64,000 nt of DNA from Hygrophila difformis (taxonomy: Eukaryota > Streptophyta > Magnoliopsida > Lamiales > Acanthaceae): contig JAOANR010000015.1 in NCBI GenBank assembly GCA_030278955.1, positions 35,124,487-35,188,486 of the forward strand, given 5' to 3'. A program made the translations under genes and the position numbers. The number at the start of each line of letters is the position of its first letter. Within the stretch, counting starts at the first letter, position 1. The notes below the pieces were generated by a model, which saw only the letters and a program-made list of their open reading frames with translations, did not search any database and was not told the DNA's origin. Shown here piece by piece: positions 35,447 to 47,855 of this stretch.

Positions 35447-37663
35447 CTATCTCCTCTTGTTCTTGCTTCCCACCAAAAGCGACAAGTAAAACAGTATCCT
35501 GAACAAAAACCCCCACGCCACCGTCACCCACAGGCAGCTCCACTTTGATAGATCCGTGATCCCCTGCTGCTGCAGTATGTCCGCCCCCGTCGTCACGCAA
35601 GTTGAACTCGTGATCCTCATCCCTATCGACGAGCTCAGGCTGTCCAATAATTTCAGCTTCAGTGCATTCGGCACCGCCCCCAGAGGGGTGTTGTCGAAAA
35701 TCTGAATCCCGCGGACGAAACACTTGACCGGACTTTGAAACTCGTTCTGCAGGACGGCCTCGTACGGGTACTTCACCAGCGATATGTAATGGAACCATAT
35801 CCAGTACGGAGGGATCCTGTCGCGGTTGATGAAGAAACCGCTGAAGAGCAGGAAATAGGCCAGGATAGCGACGACTATTGTGTACCCCAGCATGACGTGG
35901 GGGACGACGCCCGATAGGAACGTGACGAACGAGCTCCCGGCCCAGAAGGACGCGAATATGATGAGGAAGTAGAAGAGGAAGCTCCCGTCGAGCCCCACGG
36001 CCCAGAAGGTGATGGCCGCGAAGGATAAGGAGAGGAATAGGAGCGCGGGGAGGGATACGAGGGAATGCGACAACACGTACGACGACCTTCGGTAGGCGTT
36101 GTAGGCCGTCTCCCTCATGAAAATGTACCTCTCCTGGAGGAAAACCGGCAGGGCGTCGGCGCAGGTGTAGAACGTCGTCGACATGGCGAATGCGAAGAAA
36201 CCGAGGCGTTCCTGCACCCCCTTCGGGGAGTTGTCGAGCCTCCAGAACATCGTCGCTAGGATGAAACCCGTCACCATAACCGCACCGAGACGGACGCCGA
36301 AGAGCTCCGGCATGCGCCGCGAATTGGTGAACGAGCGCTTGGACAGGACCGCCATTTCGATCCAGGCGGGGTTCGCGAACGTCGGCACCAATGAGGCGGC
36401 GCTGCCGCCGCCGTTGGCGGCGGCCGCGCCGGAAACGAGCTTCCCGCGTGAAATGCTCGCGCTGATTGCTTCTTTCAGGGAAAGGTTCATCGTGTTCGTT
36501 ACGGGTTCGTTGATTTGATTAATTTGGCTCTCCCTTTTCAACGATTGCCAGGTTTTGTTGAATTCGACGAGGCTTTTGGTTCCCCCCGGGGAGCCTTCCA
36601 GCTCCCGGATCAAGTCCAGCGCGAACTCCGTACGGTTCTCGTTGTCCGGAATCGGGTGCCCGAAATCGGCGAAAAACAGCGGCAGGCTGGACGGCGGGCC
36701 GCTGTACACCGTCTGCCCGCGGGACAGGAAGATCATCTTATCCAACAGCCCGAGGATCCGATAACTCGGCTGGTGAATCGACATGATGACGATGCTTCCG
36801 CTCTGGGCGATTCTCTGCAGCACCTTCACCACCATGTAAGCGCTGGTGGAGTCCAGGCCGGAGGTAGGTTCATCGAGGAACAGTAAAATTGGATCGTGGA
36901 TTATATCGGTCCCAATCGAGACGCGCCGCCGCTCCCCGCCGGAGACCCCGCGGTGTCCCTCGTCGCCGATCACGGTTCTGGCGGCGTTTCTGAGCCCTAA
37001 TTGGTCAATTAGGGCTTGCACGCGGAGCTTCTTCTTTGATGCGGACAGCGTCCGCGGCAGCCTGAACTCCGCCGCGAACATCAGCGTCTCCTCCACCGTC
37101 AGCATCGGGAACAGGAGATCGTCCTGCATTACGTACGCCGAGATCACCTTGAGCAGCCGCGACTCCAGCTGCTCCCCGTTCAGCGTTATCCCGCCCTTCA
37201 GGCTCTCCTTCGCCATTCGGTTCGCTAGGGCATCAATCAGCGTCGATTTCCCCGAACCCGACGCGCCCATAACCGCCATGATCTCCCCGTCCCTCGCCTC
37301 CCCGGAGATATCGTTCAGGATCGTCTTCGTCGTCGACGAGAAGAGGTTCGTTTCTCCGGATCCCGGCGGGTGCGGCCGCCGCCGGAAGAAATTAACTTTA
37401 CGCCGGACTTTCACACTGTAGGTGATATTATTAAACGACAGAACGAACGGCAGAGCGCGGGGCACTGCTTCCCCCAACTCAAGCACCTGGTGCACCGGCG
37501 TCTCGTCGCCGGCGGCCCCCTTCCGCATATCTCCGACGCATTTCAGGAGCTGGCCGAGCGTGGGCGACTGATCCGCCGCCATTTCCCGCAGAGGAGCGCT
37601 GTCGAGGAACCGGTTCGGGGAAGGGGAAGACGGCGGTGTATAATCGGCGACCACTCTTGACAT
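35447..37663 (-). CDS. Half-size ABCG (WBC) transporter, ABCG1/2/6/16/20 clade-like
   Basis: Intronless 738-residue protein from ATG at 37663. The nucleotide-binding domain comes first: Walker [10 protein letters not shown] at residues 133-141, Q-loop Gln180, signature VSGGERRR at 240-247, Walker B ILLFLDEP at 259-266 followed by SGLD, and the H-loop His297 in IHQPS. A variable linker follows with a Gly/Ala-rich stretch near residue 440. The transmembrane domain runs from about 480 to the basic C-terminal SKNKRR, with six hydrophobic segments and the family's [18 protein letters not shown]. Half-size ABCGs dimerise in the plasma membrane and export lipids or terpenoids. This sequence is closest, by memory, to the clade linked to suberin and pollen-wall lipid export; the substrate is inferred. 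An upstream in-frame extension to 37783 lacks family character. Confidence 0.96.
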   Translation of the reverse strand: MSRVVADYTPPSSPSPNRFLDSAPLREMAADQSPTLGQLLKCVGDMRKGAAGDETPVHQVLELGEAVPRALPFVLSFNNITYSVKVRRKVNFFRRRPHPPGSGETNLFSSTTKTILNDISGEARDGEIMAVMGASGSGKSTLIDALANRMAKESLKGGITLNGEQLESRLLKVISAYVMQDDLLFPMLTVEETLMFAAEFRLPRTLSASKKKLRVQALIDQLGLRNAARTVIGDEGHRGVSGGERRRVSIGTDIIHDPILLFLDEPTSGLDSTSAYMVVKVLQRIAQSGSIVIMSIHQPSYRILGLLDKMIFLSRGQTVYSGPPSSLPLFFADFGHPIPDNENRTEFALDLIRELEGSPGGTKSLVEFNKTWQSLKRESQINQINEPVTNTMNLSLKEAISASISRGKLVSGAAAANGGGSAASLVPTFANPAWIEMAVLSKRSFTNSRRMPELFGVRLGAVMVTGFILATMFWRLDNSPKGVQERLGFFAFAMSTTFYTCADALPVFLQERYIFMRETAYNAYRRSSYVLSHSLVSLPALLFLSLSFAAITFWAVGLDGSFLFYFLIIFASFWAGSSFVTFLSGVVPHVMLGYTIVVAILAYFLLFSGFFINRDRIPPYWIWFHYISLVKYPYEAVLQNEFQSPVKCFVRGIQIFDNTPLGAVPNALKLKLLDSLSSSIGMRITSSTCVTTGADILQQQGITDLSKWSCLWVTVAWGFLFRILFYLSLLVGSKNKRR

Positions 37664-38270
37664 ACCTTTCCGCCGGAATCGTTTCTGCAATTCCGGTACA
37701 CTCTTGAGAAATTTGATACGATAATATGTATATATATATATGGAGTTGGTTACAAGTAGGTGAAAGGTTGTAGAGCAGCACAAGAAAAGGAGAAGTGGTA
37801 ATGAAAAACCAAGTATAATAATGTAGTAATTATTACCAAGATTGAAACTTTGGCAATAGTATTAGTAATACATTTTACACAGACAAGGAAAAGGCTGTGT
37901 GCCGTGTGGTTTATTATATAGACAAAGATAAATAATTCAAGAAAGATGACTTTTTAATTTTGGGGGGGGAAGATGGAGTGCAGATAGATGTGAGAGGTGA
38001 CCTACACCTCCTAATCTTTTATCTACACGCCTGGTTTAATTTTATGTTAAGACTTAGACAAGAAAATTGATGACATGTGGGAGGATGGATGTACATGAAA
38101 TTGAGGAGGGGTCATGTTTGGATTTTAATTTGGGGCAATGGGGATTAGGTGTGGATGGTTATCTACTATTTTTGCCTCAACTATATTTGGGATACAATGA
38201 TATTTGCATTCCTATATTAACCTTGGTCATGTCATGTGCATACATTTTATGAGGTGGGCACCTTGCCATC

Positions 38271-38272
<2 letters not shown>
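37664..38272 (-). promoter_or_regulatory. 5' flank and promoter region of the ABCG gene
   Basis: Non-coding. A TATA-rich stretch (ATATATATATAC on the minus strand, about 37728-37742) lies about 70 bp before the start codon and could be the core promoter. No other site is claimed. Confidence 0.35.
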
Positions 38273-38320
<48 letters not shown>

Positions 38321-38478
38321 ATCGAAGTTAGAGAAAGGGTGGTGGGAGCCTATATCACACAAATTATAAAGAGAACAAAGAGAAGGGATAGGGGGCCGGG
38401 TGGAGAATCGAATCCCCAACCTAAGCTTGGAAGACGGAGTCTTTACCACTTGGGTTATTCCTCATTCCCGACCTTGCC
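38273..38478 (-). repeat. tRNA-derived SINE with a long poly-A tail
   Basis: On the minus strand an A-box-like AACCCAAGTGGTAAAG (near 38455) and a B box GGGGATTCGATTCTC (near 38410) precede a body. The tail is about 45 consecutive A (T 38273-38316 on +). The long pure tail suggests a recent insertion or a sequencing-length artefact. Confidence 0.85.
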
Positions 38479-38547
38479 ATTCATTTGATTGAGAATGATA
38501 ATATATGTTATTTGCCTTTTGGCTAATGGCCCACTAATTTAATACTA

Positions 38548-39352
38548 GGGGGGCGTTTGGTTGGGGGTATCTTGGATGCCCCCTGGGAATGTTGTGCAGG
38601 GAATGATACATTCCCACGTTTGGTTGGGGTAATCTTTTAGCAAGGAATCTTAGATTCCCAACCAAGTGGGAATGTTGGCTAAAATTCATGGGAATGTGAT
38701 TCCCTTTTGTAAGCCAGGTAATCTTAGATTACCGGGCATCTTCCACTTCATCTTACATTAAATTGTCTTTTATACCCTTTAAATTTTAAAACCTTACACT
38801 CGCATCCTTCTATGAAAGTATATGCTCGGAATTCGTTTGGCATGGGCTTTTTTGTTTGACTTTTAATTTGGTATAATAAAAATTCATTGATTGTTTAATT
38901 TATTTTTATTCTTTTTTATGATCCTAGGGTTTTTGAACACTTTCGATATATTTCACTTTATATAGTTTGCACATTCTATAAAATTGCAACAAACAAGTAG
39001 ATTTAACTTATTCCAAGGTGTAATTATCTTTCAAAGGAATGCAATATATGATAATTTACGAAATGAGAATTTATAGAGAATGCGGAGGGATTTTATTATA
39101 AATGACGAAATATTAAATTAATGAGAAATAAGCTTCATCAGAACTATTAAATAATAATTTTGAATTAAGGGCATTATAGTCTATTCATATGATGTAGACA
39201 TCTAAGATTCTCAATCCAACCAAACGCAGTAATCTTAAAATACCAAAAAATAAGATTCCCAGCAATCTGACATTCCCAGCAATCTAACATTCCCAGCAAT
39301 CACATTCCCACTGGCAATCCAAGATCCCTCCAACCAAACGGACCGTAGTATT
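38548..39352. mobile_element. MITE with GTTTGGTT termini
   Basis: The left end GGGGGGCGTTTGGTTGGGG is mirrored by CCAACCAAACGGACCG at the right. TAATACTA on the left faces TAGTATTA on the right. Internal copies of ATTCCCAGCAATC cluster near the right end. Such termini occur in PIF/Harbinger- and hAT-type plant MITEs; I cannot choose between them. Confidence 0.7.
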
Positions 39353-39562
39353 AATGTTAATGCATGGACAAGCTAAGTTTTTGACATTTTGCGAGTGACT
39401 TGTATGAACTTTCTTGTTGTATTATTGTTAATCATGTGCCAAATCCTTGTTCTTTACCTCTATAGGCTATAGTTTTAATGGCAACAAATATAATTTTTGG
39501 CATGTCCCTTTGCGTGGGATATTTTGGATGAATAGGGCATGACATTGGGTGAAACATTAGTA

Positions 39563-39819
39563 CTTCTCCGTCTCACTATTTTTGTTACGGACCCACCCAG
39601 CACGTATGTCGATACATATTTTTAACAATTAATAACTTAAATTGTGTACAACGAAAAGTTATAAAAAATTAATTGTCTAAAACTACAAGATTAGACGAAT
39701 CTAACAAGATCTCACTTGACTATACTTTTTCTTACATAGCTATGATAAAAATTCGAATCAAAGTTAAATAGTGAATAGTGCCAAAAACCATCCGAACAAA
39801 TATAATGAGACGGAGGTAG
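39563..39819. mobile_element. Stowaway-type MITE, 257 bp
   Basis: TA-flanked inverted termini CTTCTCCGTCTCA.. and ..TGAGACGGAGGTAG, with the internal GACGAATCTAACAAGATCTC block. Confidence 0.88.
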
Positions 39820-40131
39820 TATATCTCTTTATATCTCATGCTTAATTATGTTGTGTGTTTTTTAGTCTATTATATATTTTATGCAAAATAATCTATTTGA
39901 CACTTGTGGGTTTAGTAATTATTGGACTGAAATATGATTATTTTATCAAAATCCAATTATTCTAGCACCTTTTGTTAATGTGCTTCATAAATATTGTGTA
40001 AATAAGTGTATTGTATTGTTGAGCCAAATTATTTACAAAAACAATTACAATTTGGATCAACCATGTTGACAACAACAATCACTATATTTTTTACACTATA
40101 TACTATACGATCATCCAGGGAAAAAAGCATA

Positions 40132-40390
40132 CTCCACCCGTTTAGAAAAATAGCTACATTGGTAAAATTGATACTATTCACCTAAACACTTTGATTTGAA
40201 GTTTTATCATAGATATACAAGTTAAAATATAGCCAAGTGAGATCTTGTTAGATTCGTCTCATCTTGTAGTTTTTAAATACCGAAGTTTTAGAATTTTTAC
40301 TTCTACCGAATTTGAGTTATTAATGGTTTAAATTTTGTATTGGACTGCGCGCTGGGTTGGTCAGTAGCTATCTTTAAAAAACGGAGGAAG
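40132..40390. mobile_element. Stowaway-type MITE, 259 bp, opposite orientation
   Basis: TA-flanked termini CTCCACCCGTTTAGAAAAATAG.. and ..CTTTAAAAAACGGAGGAAG. The internal block GAGATCTTGTTAGATTCGTC is in reverse orientation relative to the previous copy. Confidence 0.88.
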
Positions 40391-41680
40391 TACTGTATAA
40401 GTACTATATATACCAATGATTTATCAATTGTTATGGATGTATCTCTGCTGTAGATTGGGGTCTTCATCCTGTTAGTTCTTGCTTTCTTACATTTTTTTCT
40501 TAACCCATATGTGTCGAAAAAAATAAAAGAAAAGAAAAGAAAATACTACATCATGACATGTGCTAGTATCTATTTATGGATATAAATAGTACATATGATC
40601 TTTAACTACGAGAGCCCTCTCTTGTAATAACATTAATAATTAAGTGGTTCTGTTTTGAGCAATCCTATCATATGGAGATACATTTTTCTTTTAACATGAT
40701 GTCTAAATATGACTACTAATATTAAATTATAAAATGGCATAAAGAAGTAGAGAGAAGAATTTGAATTCCAGCATTAACTATCGAGCTATTTGGCTTATTC
40801 AATTTTATTAATTTTCTATTGAATGCAATAGTAAATATTGGGAACTTATTCCTAGTATAATTCACATAATTAATATTATTGAAATTATACTCTAAATAAT
40901 TCAACCCTATGATACTTTGTCACAAAATAGATTGATCCTTAAGTTCAAACTTCTAATTTGTTATTTATATATTTTGATAAAAATGTGATTAAAATTATTT
41001 GTTAAAACCCTTGGTGATATGCTTTAACTATAATTTTTTGGAATTTATAAAGATTTCTAATCCAACTATAGAGTTCAATAGTTATTAAGTAATTTTTAAT
41101 TATTGAGCAAATATGCCTTTATCCCCGTAATAAAAAGAAAAAAAAAAAAAAAAACTCTAGCCGAGGACAATAAAGGCGGTTAAATATTAACATATTTGAT
41201 TTCCTTTCAACGAAACATGTAAATGTAATATGATGCATATTTTCAACTATAAATCTCGAGCAAAAAGAAAAGAAAAAAACTATAAATCCATATTTTTAAC
41301 TATTACTAATAACTTAAAATATGTATAAATAAAAATTAAGAAAAATTAATATTCATAATCCAACCATACTTTACTTCACTATATTATTTCTTACGTAATA
41401 AAAAGAATTAGATTAAAATTGGGACATAAACCATTGTGTAAATGGTTTAAAGTCTAGTGTAAATCTAGCGGAGGAAGTAAATACATGATTTACTTATATG
41501 ACAAGGTTTTGCTTTTAACTAAATGGGCTTTATATCTTTGGCATATGTGGCCCAAATTAGTTAAAATGGCCCATCTAAGAAAGCCTAGTGATTAATAAAT
41601 TGGGCCATATTGTTCCTCGAAAACGAGAATCCTCTCAACAACTGAGATGCCTAAGTGGGCCCAATTTGTTCACTGTAGAC
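40391..41680. other. AT-rich spacer with a degraded MITE
   Basis: No gene was seen. About 41220-41480 is a decayed Stowaway relative ending GCGGAGGAAGTA. Confidence 0.45.
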
Positions 41681-41908
41681 TAGGGGTGACGAAAACAGAT
41701 CAAAACTCGATTAAATTATTAAATTTAAAAAAATAAAAATAAAAAATTATTAGACACAATTTAAGCTTTATCAAGTTTAGTTAAATTCTAATTATATATT
41801 ATCTAGTCTAGTTAAATTAAGGTTAGAACTTTAAATTTTTTAAATTTTGTTACTGTACAAGGTCGAATTATACTGTTCAGGCTCGAGACTCGACTCGATA
41901 TCACCCTA
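41681..41908. mobile_element. hAT-type MITE (TAGGGGTG family), 228 bp
   Basis: Termini TAGGGGTGAC.. and ..GATATCACCCTA with near-exact 8-bp target duplications CTGTAGAC (41673-41680) and CTGTAGGC (41909-41916). Confidence 0.85.
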
Positions 41909-42233
41909 CTGTAGGCCACTATATGGTGATGACCAGTTGGCCACTTTGGAAATTAATCAGTCCAATTTCTTGCGTGCTTTAGTTCTTTTCATTACAGTTC
42001 ACACCCTCGCCCTTCAGCTTCAGGCATCCATTTATTAGCATTACACATTTATCTAATTTTGTACACTAATATTTGAGGCACATGAACAGGACAGGGAGGG
42101 ACAGTGTTGCTTCTATTTCAACAAATTGTCTTTGTGTGAGATTAAAGGACGACATCCCATTCCCACAGCTGCACTCCTCACTACCTCCCAAATAATTTGC
42201 CTCATTGCATTCCCTTTATTTTGTCCTGACAAC

Positions 42234-42497
42234 TAGGGGTGTTAATTTCAAGTTTCGGGTCGTGTTGGTGTCTGGTTATATTTGTGTTGAGTGCGAAGGG
42301 GTATAATACAAAATCTATAAATCCAAACACGACCCGAAAATCCAAAATGAACCTGAAATATCAAACCCGAACCAGGCATAAAATTTTCAGGTAGGGTTTC
42401 AAGTCGACCTGATTAGAGAAACAAAAAATGACTAAACCTAAACCTGCAATATTTTCATGTCGGTCGGGTTCGTGTTTTTGGTCTTGTAACAATCCTA
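42234..42497. mobile_element. hAT-type MITE (TAGGGGTG family), 264 bp
   Basis: Termini TAGGGGTGTTAATTTC.. and ..GTAACAATCCTA with 8-bp target duplications CTGACAAC and CAGACAAC (7/8). The interior carries inverted CGGGTCGTGTTGG / GTCGGGTTCGTG-like motifs. Confidence 0.8.
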
Positions 42498-42889
42498 CAG
42501 ACAACACACCAAAAAGATAAATGAAAAATAAAAATTTAAAAGAGTGGCTGAGAAATGCATAATAATGATAATAATAATACTACTACTACTACTAATAAGT
42601 ATACATCTTCCAAAATAAATTTATTAAAGAGCAGCTTGTTGACAGTTGAGTTCCATTAAACCGAAACCCCTTTTATTTCCTCTCCTTCCCATCCATTTCA
42701 AACCACTTTATTTATTAAGGAGTTGGATGCAAGAATTGATTGATACACACATACCCAATTAACACCCCTTCTGTTCAAACACTTCCCCATCTCCCCTCTC
42801 CCTTTTTCCCATCATTACATATTTTACTATAATCATTTATTTCTTCAAAGAAAAAGAAAAAAAAACCAGGTGCAAGTGAGGAGCTGAGA

Positions 42890-43352
42890 ATGCCTCACAA
42901 CATCATTTGTGGGATTTCTGTGTCTTTGTTTCTAGTGGTGTTTACAATTTCCTCCGTGAGTTCAAAACCTCAATTTCAAATTCCCCAATTCTCCTCATGC
43001 ATCTTCTATTACATTATTACATTGACAATCCAAATGTTGTCCTAATTATCTGCAGGCGGCGGCGGCGGCGGCGGAGGAGGATAATGGGATGGTTCCAGTG
43101 CAGGTGCCTGTCCAGGAGATGACAATAATGATGATGAATGAAAGCAGCAGCAGCAGCAGCAGCATGGTAATGATGATGATGAGGAGGAAACTGAACAGGT
43201 ACCAGGTTTGTTCCCTGTGCACATGCTGTGGAAGAGGATACTGTTTGGCATCCCCTTGCTGCTATGCCATCAACTGTAATATCCCAAACAGGCCCTATGG
43301 ATATTGCTCTTTCACTCCCAAGTCTTGCAACTGCTTTGGATGTCATATTTAA
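42890..43352 (+). CDS. Secreted cysteine-rich small protein (DUF7866-like)
   Basis: Two exons, 42890-42955 and 43056-43352, join in phase 0 through TCC|GTGAGT and CTGCAG|GCG and encode 120 residues. Exon 1 is a hydrophobic signal peptide (MPHNIICGISVSLFLVVF..). Exon 2 starts with an Ala run, then acidic and Met/Ser-rich low-complexity sequence encoded by AGC and ATG repeats. It ends in a compact domain of 12 cysteines beginning VCSLCTCC and ending KSCNCFGCHI, with conserved NIPNRPYGYCSF. The architecture fits a plant family annotated as DUF7866, of unknown function. Secretion to the apoplast is inferred from the signal peptide. The low-complexity linker may vary in length between individuals because of the triplet repeats. 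Confidence 0.88.
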
Positions 43353-44577
43353 TTACTACTACTACTACTACTACAACATGATCATCATCATCATCATTCT
43401 TAATTATTTCTTCTCATGACCAGATTGATTAAGCCCATTTTAGAGTTAATTAGATTGGATCTCTCTCTCTCTCATATCTGCACTTTAATTGCTTCATCAA
43501 GGTAAGCAAGTGTGAATGCAAGTTTTTTTTAAAGCTTTTTCTTAGCTTGTGTGAATGTGGGTGTTTTCTATCCTGTCTTCTCTTTGGAAACTGGAATTTC
43601 ATACAGATGGAAGTTATGTCCCTAGTTATTACATGTAAAATGTTTTATTTTAAGTCAAGATCTTTACTCTTTTTTTTACCCCTATTTTTTTTTATTTTTT
43701 TCTCTTTTCTCAATCCATCTTTTCACTTAAGTGAATTGGGGTTATTCTTTGTATCTTTAGGTCGTTTAAAATGTAAGCTCCAGTATGAATGTGGTTGAAG
43801 TGGATGTGTGAAACTATGAAAGAGCTAGGTGGGGAAAGAAATATCCATGTAGCCAGTTGGCAGTGGTGTTTGGCACTTTCACTTAAATGAAATAAATATC
43901 ATGTCTTTATTTTATATTAGTATTATTATTATTATATGTTGTTAGCATTTACTATCATTTTATCTGTTGCAGTACTATTATTACTACATACTCCTACATT
44001 ATTTAAATTTTTAATTTAAATGATGATGATTAAATAGGGTGTAAAAATTAATTGGAGGACACCCAAATGGAGGAAAGACAGTTGGCTATTGACCAACAAG
44101 TAAAGGAAAGGTATGGACATAAGGAAAATGGGAATGGGAATGGGGGGCACCAATCCATGACTGCTCACTACTCATTTGTGGTCCTCAATTGTTTCAACTA
44201 TTGTCTCTATTAATATATATCTCTAGATTTTTATTTTGGCTCATCCAAGAGCTTTTAAAAAAATTACGAGCTTGGAAAAATTCATGGCATCTTTAGGTAT
44301 ATCAAAAAATTCGGTATGCAAATATTTTATAACGAGAATACTGCAGTATACTGTTAGTCTGTTACAGCAGTATATATCAAGATATTAAAAGTTCTGTATG
44401 TATTGATATATATCGGTATTGAGGTAAATATTTAATTCGGTGTGTTAATGATATACGACAGTAGTATCAAAAATGTATACAATTACAAATTTTTCTTCGG
44501 ATGATATTGGTTCTGTTGTGGAGCGAGATGCGAAGGACTATGGGATTGTTAGAACTTGAGTTGCTGGCAGGGGCGTA
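43353..44577. other. 3' UTR and spacer with microsatellites
   Basis: No further gene was seen. (ACT)n lies at about 43353-43376, followed by an ATC-rich run. The rest is AT-rich spacer. Confidence 0.5.
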
Positions 44578-45908
44578 CACTACAAGAAAATTTCGTTTTA
44601 CCGACCCCAAAATGGGGTCGGTAACTAGGTTTTACGGGTCGTCTACAGGTTTACCGACCCCATTACCGACCCCATTTTGGGGTCGGTAAATTTCTTATAT
44701 GAAATAAAATGTGCTCAGGAGAGCTCGAACCCATAACCTCGCACCACCGAGCCACAACCCTAACCAGCTGGGCTAGCCCTTCACACCACCAATGGAAACC
44801 CGCCACGTGTCATATATATTAATTCCCCTCCAAATGCTGTAGAGAGGATTCGAACCCAGGTGATGTGCATTCCTCACCCACGCGCGTGCCATCCGGATAC
44901 ACAACTTTTCATGTTATCATATGTAATTTATTAAATATATATAATATTTTTATATATAAATATGTAATTAATAACTTAAAAAAATAATATAAAAATTGAT
45001 ATTAATTAAATAAGTTGTAGAATAATTCATTAACTAAATGGATAAAATTAATTAAATCACTAATTAAATTTTAGAAAACAGAAATCAATATGATTAAATA
45101 TTAATTGAATTAAAAAATTTATAAAAATATTAAATTCCATAATTAAAAATTAAAAAATAACATATGGAATATAAAATTCAATAATCAATATGAATAATCC
45201 GGTTGCTAATACGGTCGGTAATAGCCACCCAATATGTTCAATCGCAAATTTCGGTTGCTAACTTAATTTTTTTTTAGTTAATTGAATAGAAATATAAAAT
45301 AAAATTTAATTAATTAAATAATAAATATTTTATTAATTAAATAAAATATAAAATAAAATTATTTAAATCAAAAAAATTAAAAACAATGAATTAAATAAAA
45401 TAATAAAATTATTCAAAAATTAAAATAAATTTAAATAATAATATAAAATTATTTTTAATAAAAAAATTAAAAAAATTAATTAAATTAAAATATTAATTCA
45501 GTAATTAAATTAATAAATAATTAAATTATAAAATAAATAATTAATTAATTGGCCCAAATAAATAAATAATTAAATTATATAAATAATCAAATAAATATTT
45601 AATAAAAATATAAACTAAATAATAAAATAATGGAAAAAATTTAAAAAAAATTGGAAAAAACTACAGACCCCAATTGGGGTCGGTAATGGGGTCGGTAACA
45701 ATTACCGACCCCAATTGGGGTCGGTAATGGGGTCGGTAATACCGACCACATTAATTATGGTCGGTGTTTTGGTTTTCAAATATCATTGGGCCCAATAATG
45801 GCTAAATTTTACCGACCCCACTTTGGGGTCGGTAATGGGGTCGGTAAATCCGACCCGTACTATGGTGGTCGGTAATTGGGGTTGGTAATTGGATTTTTTC
45901 TTGTAGTG
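44578..45908. mobile_element. Complete non-autonomous CACTA (En/Spm-type) element, 1,331 bp
   Basis: Starts CACTACAAGAAAA and ends TTTTCTTGTAGTG, with the 3-bp target duplication GTA on each side (44575-44577, 45909-45911). Subterminal regions carry many ACCGACCCC/GGGGTCGGTA motifs in both orientations. The interior is AT-rich and has no transposase coding sequence. Confidence 0.95.
44705..44860 (-). repeat. tRNA-like segments inside the CACTA element
   Basis: On the minus strand, TAGCCCAGCTGGTTAGGG resembles an A box and GGGTTCGAGCTC a B box (44715-44790). A second B-box-like GGGTTCGAATCC lies near 44838. They look like captured tRNA or SINE pieces. A functional tRNA is not supported. Confidence 0.5.
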
Positions 45909-46479
45909 GTATCTATTCAGGTACAAGTTGGGTCAATTGACCCACCAAAATAAATAAAAAAATAAAATATTAGTACTAATATTTTGATATAACTAGGAAT
46001 TAGGTGGTAATATTAGGATAAGTCTTGAGTAATTTGAGTAGGAGTTTAATTGCATGTTGGTTATTTTTATTATCAATGTATGTAAATTTTAAAAGTTTCA
46101 TAACTTTAATGGAGATCTATTGAATAAACAGCCAAGTCTATAAAATTTTTTGAGGTATTTAATACAAATTTAAAACGTCTTAAAAATTTTTAGGTATTCA
46201 ACACCCTAATGACTTAGACTCTATCAATTTTAATGGATTCTCTTCGAATGATTATACCAATTTTTTTTTTTCAAAAAAGGTTTCTATGGATTTTGTATAA
46301 CATACAAAGTTAACAAACTCTACGTGAAGTCTACGAATTTTCTAAATATACCAATTTTTATAAGTTTAAAAAATGTAACAAAATTTTAATTGAATACATC
46401 TTCTTTTTAATGTTAGTTGTTCACCCTTCAAGATATTTGACCTACCAAATAAAAGTTTTTGGATCCGCCACGGGTTGCT

Positions 46480-46572
46480 GGAGTGGTTTAGTTGTCGTTT
46501 ATTTTGCTGCCTTTTTTTTTTTTTCTTTCTTTTTTAGTTCTCTTTGCAGGCTGTGTTACTAAAAAATAAAAA
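46480..46572 (+). mobile_element. LINE 3'-end fragment
   Basis: TTTGCAGGCTGTGTTACTAAAAAATAAAAA matches the style of the large LINE's 3' end (TTCAGGCTGTATCACCC then A). Only about 90 bp is recognisable. Confidence 0.5.
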
Positions 46573-46595
46573 TTTATACAATTATTATATTGAAA

Positions 46596-47095
46596 TTTTG
46601 TGATTGAGGGATTCTCGGGTTTTATTGGCACAAAATCTAATTTGGTGGCAGAACTGCATGGAATTTGGAATGGTTAGAGAAGATTGCTTGCTTTGGGAGT
46701 TTCAGAAGCTACTTATTTTTCTGATCTCTAGCGGCGCTCACGATCATCAGAAAAGGTGTTAATAAGGATCACTGGTTGTTCCCGTTGGTTAAGAATATTG
46801 TTGATGCTCGTACCCAACTTCCTGGGGCTAAGTGGTTTCATATTCTTCGAGAAGGAAATGCTGTTGCTGATTTATTGGCGAAGCGAGGGGCGAATGCAGA
46901 GGAGTTCTTTACGTCTTGGGCTTATCCCCGGATGATACGTGTGGGGTTGTTGGCTTGTTGCTGCAGATTTGGCGGGCACTTGGTTTCAGAGATGTTGATA
47001 TCGGCTTCTTGGTTTTCCTTTCCTCCTTTGTTCTGTAGATTTTTTAGCTTTTCTATTTACTGACGCTTGTGCGTCCCTCTTTACCAAAAAAAATA
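46596..47095 (+). pseudogene. 5'-truncated LINE fragment, RNase H end
   Basis: Broken frames encode the end of a LINE ORF2 RNase H domain: NLVAELHGIWNGL near 46640, then, after a frameshift, HILREGNAVADLLAKRGAN near 46850 and FFTSWAYP near 46910. It closes with an A tract after CCTCTTTACC at about 47085. Confidence 0.85.
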
Positions 47096-47793
47096 AAAAT
47101 TTGTGATCGTAAAACAAAATATCTCAAATTCTCAATATTTTATTCAATACAATAAATACGGAGATAGTAGTATTTTTGGTATCTTTCTCCGACCCTAAAT
47201 ATAAATGCACCTTCCATTTTGGTGTAACAACTAACAAAGTATATTAGTATTATGTATTCCGATATAGGAAAATCACCAGAGAAGAAATATTACTAGCTAC
47301 CATATCCAAGGAATAAAGTGAAACATGAAGCATAAAATTTACAGCATTTTCCAACATGAGAATGAAGCTTTTGAAGTTAAATTACATGTATTGAATTTGC
47401 TTAGTTGCAGATTATTATAAATTGCAAATTGTGCATTTGTATTAAGACAAACATTGAAAATTCATTGAGCACTTAGCTTGCTCTAAACACTTCACGGTGT
47501 ACTTAGTACAACTAGTAGAAGAAGAAATATGAAATCAGAGCTTGTTTTAACATTTTGGAAGGATAGGAGTATAATTGACAGTAAATTTCATTTTTAGTAT
47601 CCATGACCATGGATTCATATCAATATCAAAGTATTAATTTAGCTAATTGACACTCCCACCCAAGCACACACTTATGCTGCTTTCTGCTCACCAATTCCTA
47701 TTTCTAACAGATATTTTTCCCTATGCCTTTTCGCCCCGTTGCTACCCCCTCTCTCTGCTGCATCATATATCCAACTATGTACATGTTTCCTGT

Positions 47794-47831
<38 letters not shown>

Positions 47832-47855
47832 TGCAGGACAATTGAAAAATGGTCA
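47096..47855. other. Spacer downstream of the DUF707 gene
   Basis: No gene was seen. It includes a run of about 35 T at 47796-47830 just beyond the DUF707 stop codon, a homopolymer in the gene's 3' UTR. Confidence 0.5.

Noticed and set aside
36846..37421. Open frame of 191 codons on + within the ABCG gene
   Set aside because: Antisense to the GC-rich ABCG coding sequence, which explains its openness.
37664..37783. 40-codon N-terminal extension of the ABCG protein
   Set aside because: The extension encodes AT-rich, Tyr/Ile-rich sequence over the TATA-like promoter; the ATG at 37663 ([11 protein letters not shown]) fits the family better.
44715..44790. Possible tRNA gene on the minus strand
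   Set aside because: A- and B-box-like motifs are present, but I could not draw a full cloverleaf and it lies inside a CACTA element; treated as a tRNA-like fragment.
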